Source of the DNA: Porites lobata
Taxonomy: Eukaryota; Cnidaria; Anthozoa; Scleractinia; Poritidae
Direction: 5' to 3'
Length of the DNA: 64,000 nt
NCBI GenBank assembly: GCA_942486035.1
Contig: CALNXK010000135.1
Span: 368,501 to 432,500 of the forward strand
Shown here: positions 22,500-34,400 of the stretch, one piece after another
How positions within the stretch are numbered: position 1 is the first letter of the stretch
How the letters are laid out: every line of letters begins with the position of its first letter
Position numbers and translations under genes: made by a program
The notes under the pieces: model-generated
Databases searched by the model: none
Seen by the model: only the letters and a program-made list of their open reading frames with translations
Told to the model about the DNA's origin: nothing

Positions 22500-25400
22500 T
22501 CAAACTATTCTCTCTAATTCTTTAGCATACTCAAGCATGTATTGGATCATTTTGTACGATGGGATCTCCTGTTTTGTTTCCTTTTCACTCTCAAGCTCAA
22601 AGTAATAATATTTATCTTCCTTTAAAATCCAGCCTCGCTGAAGGAGAAAAAGAAAGCAAAAACAAAATGCTGTACAAAAAGTAAAAAACTGACCATCACG
22701 TTAGCCCCCCATTCCCCCCTTCCCCCTACTGCATACATGGTACATGGATATCATTCTTAAGACCCATTCAAGCGTGTTACATGTATGACTGTAAGTTACC
22801 ATTAGCATTTCCTTCAAACATCCTAAATGCACGAAAACTTTCCTCCAAGTTAGAACACTGAGCATTTTGAAGAGTTTATGAGTGGTAAACACTGGCTCTG
22901 AGCACTCAGCTGTGAATCAAGACTCAAAGTGGTCCTTGTGAATTTCAAAATGTATGTACAAAGTAGCTTTATTTACCCAATTTCTTCCTTTCAGTCCTTA
23001 ACATCAATTATCTATTTACATATTATACATTCATACTACCTGCTTATTTATGGCTATTTATTAATTATGTAAAACTTACTACTTAATCTCTCCACTAGCC
23101 GGCTAGATTAGCTCTAGCTATTTTGCAGGCTAGAGTTATTGTCTGTACCCATGAACACTTTGCAAAATCTCTCAATAAACTTTGAACTTTGTGAGTGAAA
23201 ATGACGAGCAGAACAGGACTTTTAATGTATCCACACAAGAATTGTCTACACACTATCAATCCTGAACAAACATGTTTTGGATAATGAATTGTCTGTGGAT
23301 ACTATCAAGTTTTATGATAATGTTACTGCGTCCTCTTTCAAGATGGATCTGACAAAACTTTCTATGGCTAACAAAAGTGTTAAGCTTTTGGACTAGGAGA
23401 GATTATCCTCTAGACATGTAAGACAGTCCACTTTGGTCCTATATGAGACATGACTTAAAATTAGCAAAGATTTAAGAAGGTAAAGATAAGAATAACATTT
23501 TACCTTCTCACCAAAAGCCCTCATGTCTTTATCGCTCTCAAAATACAATATCCTGGTTGCCTCTGGTAAGGATATACATGGATAGGCTTTCTCAGTGCAA
23601 GCTGCTATCTCATCTCTAAAAGGCATTAAAATAAAATTACCATATGAAATATCAAATGAATTTGGACCTCTACATGTATGTACATTAACCTTCTAGGTTA
23701 AAAGGAATTAAGGGGGAATCCATTAGGAAATTGAGTAACCAGTCACAGAATAATTTCAAGCATATTGCATCCTTTTTTTTACACTTTTCAAGGGCTACAA
23801 ATGTAGTAAGTTATGCGAAATAACTCCAAAGAAAAGATTCTTATGACAGCCCAAGAAAGCAAACTTCAAAAGCTTAACATTTCACAGAACGAAATCCTAT
23901 GCATGATGATTTAACCTGTGTTTTCTCAATTCCTGTGCAATTTAAAATTTTTATGTTCTCAGGCTCCCACAAGAATTTGTCTTTAGTGTTGTTACAGATA
24001 ACTAATAAGTAGCCCTTGAAAAGTGTAAAAAATAATGCCATATGGCTTAAGATACTCTAGAACAAGGAATTTGTCTACTGAAAATTCAAGTTATAACTCA
24101 ATTTCCTGATGGATTCCATCGTAATGTTTTAAGCCTTACCTGAGAGTATCTAAGAGGATGTTCATGAAGAAGTGATAATTATCTGCTGGTACATTTCCTC
24201 TTGCAAGAAAGACCTAAAAAAAAAATGAATTCACCTTCAAATTTTGTTGCTTATTCCGATTATTAATCAACCAAATTCAAATGAATCAGAGCTACACTCC
24301 TGGAATAATGCAAAAAAAAAAAAGATTCTGTTAGTTTTCTTAATTGAGAAATGATTATTAATACCTTGTTGTAGTTTCCCTCCATAAGGTACTGCAAGGC
24401 AAAGATGTACAACATTTTGCATCATTTTCCTGTTTGGTTGTCAATAAAGCTAGTGTATGTTGAAGGCCAGGGGGAGGGGAGTACTCTTAATTTTTTTAAG
24501 GGGGTGGGGGTACTACTAGCACACTGGATATAACTTACCTCATTCAACGTCAATTTTGCTTCTTTACTCTGGACTAAAACTAGTTGCAAGAATATAGGCT
24601 ATCTTACAAAAAAGCTGTTTTCACTAAATATCACTGCTACAGCTGTAGTCACACATCTGAGAGATAATTATAACACTCACCCCTCCCTCCCCTCACTTCA
24701 AGGTTGTTCCTCAAGAATTTGAGATGGTCTCATATGCAACTTTGGCAAGGGAGTGGGGCAGGGGAGATCACAAGCACAAGATCATGGACATGCCACATGA
24801 GCCCAACTAAGTGTCTCAAGATGATTTTTGCAAATGGTTGTAGCATAAAAATTACAGACTAATTTTGAACCAGCAAATATAATAATAATTGTTTTGATCT
24901 GTGCCAAGAATTACCCTTCTCGATACTGATCAATTTTTCAGAAATTAATGATGGAACTTTATTCTAGACCAAATTTCTTTATACATGCACATGTAAATTA
25001 TCCCAGACTAACCTACTGGAAAATATACATGTACCCTTCTCAGCCACACATCCATATGCTGCACATTCTAGGCACCACTTTCTATTTTTTTTTTCGCTTA
25101 GTACACCTGGCAAGTGTACTTGGAATTCAGTGAGTTTATTGAATTCACAGATTTTGTGTATATTGGATTCTGATGTCTTTAGTTACTACTGCAGTATGTT
25201 AAGCATGAAGAGGGGCTGTTTTTCCCCTTAAGTCACTGCATGTTTTTATTTATCAGTTGTCTTAGTTATGTTCTGTGCTCTGTGTTTACCGTGCAACTTA
25301 TTTCTTAAATAACGTTATTCCATATGAAATCACCAATTCATAGCCGTAAAACATGACTGACAAAGCTGAATAATGCCATGCATGCATGCCAGAGAAAATG

Positions 25401-28400
25401 GAACATGGCCGTACCAAGCATACCAACCATAACAAGGCAGAATAGAACATAGCTGTACAAAAGGGTACTAACATTTTAAGACAGAATAGAATGCCAAAAA
25501 ACGTAGACACAGCTCTACTGACGGTACTAACGTACAAAGAACATGGCCATACTACAATCAAATAAGATACCAGCATACACAGAACATGGCTGTACTAAGC
25601 GTACTAATGTACTAAGACCGAATAAAATACCAACATAAAAAACATGGCCATACTAAGTGTACTGACGTACTACGACCGAATAAAATAGAACACGGCCATA
25701 CTAGATATACTAATGTACTATGGCTGCATAAAACACCAACACAATTATGTAGAACCTGACCGTAATAAGTGTACAAACAAAATTGCACAAAACTGCACCA
25801 ATCTGCACCAAGTTCCACCAATCTGAACAGCCCTGCACCAAGTTACAACAAACTAAACCACTCTGCACCATTGTGCACCAAGTTGAACTAAACTGAAACA
25901 TACTGAACCCATCTACACCACACTGCACAAATCTGCATGAAGTTGCACCAATCTAACCCAAGACCCATCTGCACCAAGTTGCAAAAAACTGTACCAAGTT
26001 GCATCAAACTGAACCAATCTTCACCAACATGCACCAATCAGCACAAAAATGCACCAAACTGAACGAAAGAGCACCAACATGCACCAGTCTGAACCAAGTT
26101 GAACCAAACTGACTCAAAGTGCACCAAGTTGTACCCATCTGCACCAAGTTGCACCAAACTGCACCACATAGCACCAAACTGCCCTAATTTGCAGTAATCT
26201 GCACCAAGTTGCACCAAGATGCACCATGTTCCGCAAAACTACACCAATCTGCACAACTCTGTAAAAAATTACACCAAGCTCCACCAAACTACATCAATCT
26301 GCACCAAGTTGCACCACCCTGCACCAAATTACACCAATCTGCACCAAGTTCCACCAAACTGCACCAATCTACATCAAGTTGCACAAAACTGCACTAAGCT
26401 GCACCAATCTACACCAAGTTGCACCAGCCTGCACCACGTTTCACTAATCTGCACCAGGTTGCACCAACATGCATCAATCTGCACCAAGTTGCACCAATCT
26501 GAACCAAGTTGCACCAAAATGCACCACGTTGCACCAAACTTCAACAATCTGCACCAAGTTGCACCAATCTGAACCAAGTTGAACCAAAATGCACCACGTT
26601 GCACCAAACTTCACCAAGTTGCACCAATCTGCACCAAGTTGCACCAAACTGCACCTAGTTGCACCAACCTGCACCAAGTTGCACTAAACTGCACCAAGTT
26701 GCACCAACCTGCACCAAGTTGCACCAGTCTGCACCATGTTGCACCAAACTACACCTAGTTGCACCAATCTGCACCAAGTTGCACCATCCTGTACCAAATA
26801 GCACCAATCTTCACCAAGTTACACCAACCTGTAGAAAGCTTCACGAAAATGTAACAAGTTGTACAATCCGCCCTAAGTTGCTCCAAGCAGCACCAATTTG
26901 AACCAAGTTGCACCAAAGTACACCAACTTGCACCAACCTGCACCAAGTTGCACCAAATTGCAACAAGTTTGGCCAACCTGCACCAAGTTGCACCAGTTTG
27001 CACCATGTTGCACCAAACTACCCCAAGTTGCAACAATCTGCACCAAGTTGTACCAACCTGCATCAAGTCGCACCAATCTGCACCACGTTGCACCAACCTG
27101 CACCAATCTGCACCAAGTTGCACTAATCTGCGCCAAGTTGCACCAAACTGCACCAAGTTGTACTAAACTGCACCAAGTTGCACCAACCTGCACCAAGTTG
27201 CACCAACCTGCACCAAGTTGCACCAGTCTGCACCATGTTGCACCAACCTACACCTAGTTGCACCAATCTACACCAACCTGAACCAAGTTGCACCAAAGTA
27301 CACCACGTTGCACCAACCTGCACCAAGTTTGGCCAACCTGCACCAAGTTGCACCAGTTTGCACCATGTTACACCAAACTACCCCAAGTTGCAACAATCTG
27401 CACCAAGTTGTACCAACCTGCACCAAGTCGCACCAATCTGCACCACGTTGCAACAACCTGCACCAATCTGCACCAAGTTGCACTAAACTGCGCCAAGTTG
27501 CACCAGGCTGCACCAAGTTGTACCAACCTGCATCAAGTTTCAGTAATCTGCACCAAGTTGCACTAAGTTGCACTGACTTGCACCAAGTTTCACCAATCTG
27601 CACCAAACTGCACCAAGTTGAACCAATCTGCACCAAGTTTCACCAAACTGCACCCAGCTGCACTAATGTACAGCAAACTGCACCAAATTACACGAACCTG
27701 CATCAAGTTGCACCACTCTGCACTAAGTTTTTATAACCTGCACCAAGTTGCACCATACTGCACCAAGTTGCATCAAACTGCACCAAGTTGTTCTAACCTG
27801 CACCAAGTTGCACCAATCTACACCAAGTTGTACCAACCTGCACCAAGTTGCACCAATCTGCACCAAGTTGCACCAACCTGCACCAAGTTGAACGAATTTG
27901 TACCAAGTCACACCAAACCACACCAAGTTGCACAATGTGCACGAAGTTGCACCAGACTGCACATCAAATGCAACAAAATGGTACAGGGGTACCATGTATA
28001 TTATTATCTTAATATCTGTTACAGGTAAAAATGTTGTAACCTAGGTTGATTTTTCATTTCCTTTATCTGCTAGCTCTAATTTATGAATAATTACACCTTT
28101 TTTAATTTTGAACTGCAATATAATACGTTGTGGTTCAATTTCATCCTTGGTCTAAATTTTATTTTATTTTGAATAATGAGTTTAAAACAAAGGAAAATAC
28201 AATTTCGACCAAGGATAAAATTGAACCCTAACATATGCATGTCTGAATAGAGAAAGAAAAAATATATCTAGTACCTGTTCTAAAGAGACAGAATGTTTAA
28301 TGTAAACATTGTTTTGTAGTTCTTTTGCCGGCAAAAGTTCCAGTTCCTGAATGACAAAAAGGAAACCTTAATATTAATTCAACTATACATACATGTATAG

Positions 28401-31400
28401 CACCAAACCTTTACTGTTTTTATGTAAAATTATCGCTTCCAATCAGAGAAAAAACCCTAAAAAAGCTACATGTAGTGTGTTTTATAGGTTGGAAAAATAA
28501 ATAATTTATTAAAGACGTTTATTATCAATAAATGTAGCAACAGTACTCTTGACATGCCATAAATTAATAGGGCTTTAGGTGCAAACTTTTTTTTATCACC
28601 AAGAGTGAAAGCAAATTAATATTACTTTACATACCGTTTCTTACATGTACTATACTTACAGTGTGAAATTCTGCAAGCCGATTTTGTGCAAGGAGAGACA
28701 ACAAATTTAGACCAAGTAACTGGTACATATATGCTGACTCTTCTAGGATGCCCCTAGGAAATGAGAAGAGTACATAATACAGGCCAAAATTAAATTCAGG
28801 TTAAAATTTTTTAACCTAGGTTAAATTGAGAATCAAACTAGTAGCCTACTAGTTTGATTCTCAATTTAACCTAGGTTAAAAAATTTTAACCTGAATTTAA
28901 TTTTGACCTCTAATATACATGTTAACAACAAAAACACCATTACCGCTCTTACATTTTCCAGCTGGGAGACCGAGAATAAGCACAGGATTAAATACCAGAA
29001 ATACCTGTAGGGGACTACACATTTACACGTTGTCTACTGAAGTTTGATTTCTAAAAAAAATGTCCACTGGCTTTGAAATCTGGTCAGCTTCAGGCTGCCA
29101 ATTCATGTTGTACTGTAGCTTTTGATCAAAAAGCTTGGTTTGATGTACACTTCTCAACAGCCTGAGTACCACAAAAGTGGCTGTTCCAACCACTTCCCTC
29201 CTTTGAGGCTTTCTCTGCCTCAGTTACGCTAAGAGGGGGGAGGGGGCTGGTGTTAAGAGAGGGGGGAGGGGTACATTATTATCAAAAGCAGTTGAAAATG
29301 GGGGCACATTTTTTCTGATGGGAAATGGTGATGCAATTTTTACCTTTGCGATTTTTTTTTGTTGACAACAACTATCCTAATAATTGACTCAAATACCTTT
29401 CTAACAAACTTAATATCTCTACAAGATCTATTGTTGCAGCGATTTTGGAATCTCTGTTGAATTCTGTACAACAGAATAACCAATTTTAACTGTGGGAAAA
29501 TCTCAAATCCAGGCAAGTTTAGTTTTCTCCATTTCACATTCTTTGCTTATTGAACTACCAGGCATATTACAGAACACCAAGGGCCTTGGGGTTGATTTTA
29601 CCATGGGATTAGTAAACTGACTAAGAGGTGGCAGGGCAGAAGAGAAAAGGAAAGGGGAGCAGGACATACATGTATTCTATATAAGACAATTTTTGTTTTC
29701 TGTGGGGGGGAAAGACATGTTTTGTTGAAAACTTATTCAAAACCTAAATACCAACTCCCCATAGCTACTGGTATAGCAACAACCAGTTCCTAAAAGTCGC
29801 TGGTGAATTTATTAACATATTTTAATACTAAAAGCTACTATGGAGAAGGTGATGAATGGACAATGAACTGTCAAACTCTTACATAGGCAATAACATATGG
29901 CTACGACTCTTACTTGTAATCAAGGTAATAGGGTTTCAGCTGAGCCATGTATCTCTCAAATGACGGAATGTCCTTTTTTGAGATACTCCACTGAACACCA
30001 ATTTCTAATGCATCCCCTAAAACATCCAATAAAAATTCAAGTGAGTCTCTACATCACGGTACAAAAATGTCTTAGCCTTAAATCAAGCAGGAGCTTTAGA
30101 GACTTCATTTTATTGTTCCAAGTACACAGCTGTACATGTATACAATTCCAATTTAATTCATTTCACTAAAATAATGACAGTCACAACAAAAAATATAAGG
30201 TAACAAGAAGATGCCTGAAGGCGTTTACGCGGGATGTGTTGGTGTAAGTAAGAATATCTTGAATGGCATTGGAAAGTTGAGCAAAGTATCAACAACAAAT
30301 GTGCGCAGGAGAGACAGAGATGTTCTGTTAAATACACTAGAAGATGAGTTACACAAGGGTTCCTTTACTCCTCGAAAAAAAATTTACATCAATATTACCA
30401 CCATATATGTTAAGAGTACGGGGTAGTTAACTAACATTTGCATTCTGGCTTTACTAATAACCTCAATAAAATTAATGCACTTCCACATTCAACAATATCA
30501 TGTAATATATCAGACTAATAACTACAGCTCGCAAGGCTGTGCTCTGAGGAAAATTTTCAGGGAGCCCTTGGGCTCCCAAACATTTTAGCTGGGGAACCCT
30601 GGCCTAAAAGATGGTCGCCAAAGTAAAATTTTCGGGGAGATTTTAGCTGGGGTACCCAGACCTCCAAGTTGGTTGCCCAAATTAATAAATCAGTGAGCTG
30701 TTAGTTGATTACTAAAATTAAACAAACTATTTTCTAAACAAGTCAAGCAGAACTTTGTGTTTTGACTTTTTATTTTCATGAAAAATCACATCCTTTGACC
30801 AGTCCAGACTATCCTGATATATAAGGACATTCGTGACGGTGAAAGCTATTATTTGCTAAGAAAATGGTGGGCCTCTTTTAAAATTTTGGAAGAAGTCATA
30901 AAGTTGATCTGTTTCATGCGTACATTTTTATTGGTTTCTGTGGCTTTTGTTCCTGGCCAACAGGATTTGACCTCTGATCTGATTTAGCATTTTCTTTGAC
31001 CTCTTTTGACACGTAAAAGCACGCTATTTTTGTTAGTGCAGCTAAACAACCGTAGGTTCTGGGTTCCTTATTGTTCTCCAAAACAACAGAGGGTAACAAG
31101 GGGTAACAAAGGGTAACACAGGGTAACAGAGGGTAACAAAGGGTAACACATGGTAACAGAGGGTAACAAAGGATAACACAGGGTAACAAAGGATAACACA
31201 GGGTAACAAAGGGTAACAAAGGGTAACACATGGTAACAGAGGGTAACAAAGGATAACACAGGGTAACAAAGGATAACACAGGGTAACAAAGGGTAACACA
31301 GGTTGACAAAGAGTAACACAGGGTAACAAGGGGTAACAAAGGGTAACACGGGGAACACAGGGTAACAAAGGGTAACACAGGGTAACACAGGGTAACAAGG

Positions 31401-34400
31401 GTAACAAAGGGTAACAAAGGGTAACACAGGGTAACAAAGGGTAACACAGGGTAACAAAGGTTAATACAGGCTAACAAGGGGTAACAAAGGGTAACATAGG
31501 GTAACAAAGGGTAACACAGTGTAACAGAGGGTAACACAGGGTAACACAGGGTAACAAGGGGTAACAAAGGGTAACACGGGGTAACAAAGGGTAAAACAGG
31601 GTAACAAAGGTTAATACAGGGTAACAAGGGGTAACAAAGGGTAACACAGCCGACAGGATAGCAATTGGCTTTGTCCTCCTCTATGCTGTAACCTTAACTT
31701 TTGCCTCCTTTGCTGATGCAGTATCTTTTTTCAGCTTGTGCAATCCAACCTGACTTGCATGTGATTCGAAGTTGCAGCCAATAACAATCACACAATTTTT
31801 TGTAACTGGCATGGGATATGGGAAAGTTAAAAAAACAAGGCAATTTTTGACTCCCAAGAAAAATTTGAAAGGAGTGCACTCCTGAATTTATGACGCTGGC
31901 TGACTGCGTCACCCCCCGTAGTTATTTCGGGCAATTACAAGCCCTAGGATTTCAAATTCCATGGACAACACTTTTTCTGTTCCGTGCCCAGAGATCATGG
32001 CAAACTATCGGTAACAATTTTTTGGTTCTGTGAAAATTCATGGCAGCCCACTTTTATTTCTTTTAATGTACAGAAACAGTTTTCTGGAAACATGACTGTT
32101 GTTAAATTAAACATAATTTAAAATTAAAGAACATCAGTGTGTACTATTATTTACAAAAAACGTCAAAGTCTATTATTAAAATGTCAGAAGAAGGCCAATT
32201 ATTTAAGTGTTAAATGTGTGTACACTCAAGGGTCAAACACTAAAGACTCCTCTTCGATCAACTGAAGGAGTAAGTCTACTCACTTGAAATGTTCGCTACT
32301 GTAACGTTTTTTTTAAAATATCGTTTGTACACAAACTGGGTCATAAAGAATTGCTGTACTAGTTAAGAATCCAAGTAGAAAAATACTATATTTGTGTATT
32401 TTGATTCCTCAGTCTGAATATATCAGGGCATGTCACTGGGAAACTATTTTTCGGTTCTGTTACTTTAAGATGACAGTAACGACACAGTACCAGAAACGAT
32501 CATTACTGTAAAATCCTAGGGCTTGCAATTAATAATCATTTGACTTCTCAATGATGATCTTTGAATTTAACTTACTTGCTAAAAGAAGTTCTTGTGGGCT
32601 TGGCTTACATGAAGATGTTGGTAAGAATGAGAATTGAATCAGAGCCATCTACAAAGAGAGGGTTTTTAATTAGTGCAAAAATCTTTCATCAATGGCCACC
32701 AAGCAAGAAGTTTTCTTTTTACATGTGCTACAAGTAAAGAGCCAGTCAGGTGTGACAGTCAGTAGGGAGTTAGTTAGTTAGTAGTTTTGTTGCTGATCCT
32801 ACGCTGAGATCTTTGTTGCCATTGGTCATAATTAATCAGAAAATATTTCAAGTGTTCATGACTTTCTGAGTTTGACAGTAAAAGTTTGAAAGACTTGACC
32901 TTGAACTTTTAGTAAATAGCAATAGCTCATTATAAGCAGCCACATCGTCCAGTGGTAACTGCAGGACAACTTTTAATTTGTAAAAGTAGAGTAGCTTGGG
33001 ACCCATTCACCTTCAATTTTAATAACAGTAAGTGACCGGTCATTTTGCCTAAGTATCATCCTGATTACGTGCCATTTGCTAATGTCTTAGGTTGTTTTGC
33101 TTACAAGACAAAACAGGTGCTACACATGTATAATGTATATACCTCATTCTTTCAGTATACCTTGTTCATAAGCCATTGATCAGGCAATAGAAGTTAGGGA
33201 ACTGCTTTAACATGTTAACAAAACAGCTTCAAACATCAGCGAATAGGACATTGCACAGTTTTCATAAGGCATCAGAGATTGGAGAATTCTCCATTTATTG
33301 TGCAAAATTCTTCGGCTAACATTCGATAGCCTATGACTATTTTTTACTCAGATGTGGAGCCTCTTTCACAATATTCTCCTGCAACGTTCTGCAATGTTAT
33401 ACCTTTCTCCTGCTACAAGAATTCTTGATGAAAACGTTACCCTGAATTGGCAAAATGACTTGTGGAGTTGAATGATTTGATGGGTTGGCAACTCACCACT
33501 GGACTTAAAGGTTTTAAAAAAGGATGTAAAATTTACATAGTTTAGTGGTAGGTAGACAACTTGCCAGTCTTCTTAAAGTTTTTAGAAAAGAGGAAGGTAT
33601 CTACAGTAGTTTAGGGGCTTGGCAGTGTGCCTGCTAGCAACCTCAGTGGGTCTGCCTACATGTATTATATAGTCACATATCACTTTCGTTAGGCAAATTA
33701 AGAACAACATGATGGCAGTGACAATGGCACTTTCAGTGTCAATGTCATGTCTTTTCTACATGCTACCCCATCATCAACTGATTCTTAAATACAAAGTCGT
33801 TTTGATACAAGTTGTTTCAATATGAGCAGTGAATTGTGCAGTGAATTGTGCAATTATTTCACAACAATTCCATTCACTTCAAATATGTGACCTCTCACTC
33901 AAAAATGTTCCTTATAAACAATGCACGGTATACGAACACACGGCAAGCCAACAGATGAGGACGGGGTAACCAAGCCGTTCGAAATGGAATGGCTGAATGG
34001 ATGACGAAAAGATGAGGTAGGGGCAGAAAAAGAACTGTGACTATTCATGATACGTTTGTAAACAAAGTTCGTAACGGGACCACTCAAGAATACATGGAGA
34101 ATAACAGATCATTTGACACAAGTAGCTGGTGAGGAAGTTGTTCTGGAATGGAAACCCAGCAAAATTCTTCTTCAAACAGATAGCTGGATCTAGCTTTTGA
34201 ACGGTTGCCAATTTTTTTCGAACAAATAGCCCGAGCTCTTCGAATGGCTGACAGTTTTTTTCAACGGATAGCCTGAGCTGTTCCAACAGAAAACAATTTT
34301 TTTTTTTGCACAGACAGCTCGAGCCATTCAAACAGCTGACAATTTTTTTTGAACAGATAGCCCGAGCCACTCAAACAGATGACAATTTTTTTTTTGCATG

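Noticed and set aside
27218..27736. 172-codon ORF of HQVAPTCTKL repeats
   Set aside because: Same effect from the TGCACCAAGT satellite; equivalent ORFs appear in every frame on both strands.
25775..27965. CRISPR-like array
   Set aside because: There are no unique spacers between repeats, the unit is only 10 bp, and the setting is eukaryotic nuclear DNA.
30914..31627. 237-codon reverse ORF with CYPLLP repeats
   Set aside because: It is produced by the stop-free 10-bp array GGGTAACAAA read on the other strand; PSMD8 intron 2 covers it and there is no start context or domain.
31080..31650. Interstitial telomere repeat
   Set aside because: The unit is a decamer GGGTAACAAA, not TTAGGG; the likeness is limited to GGGTAA.
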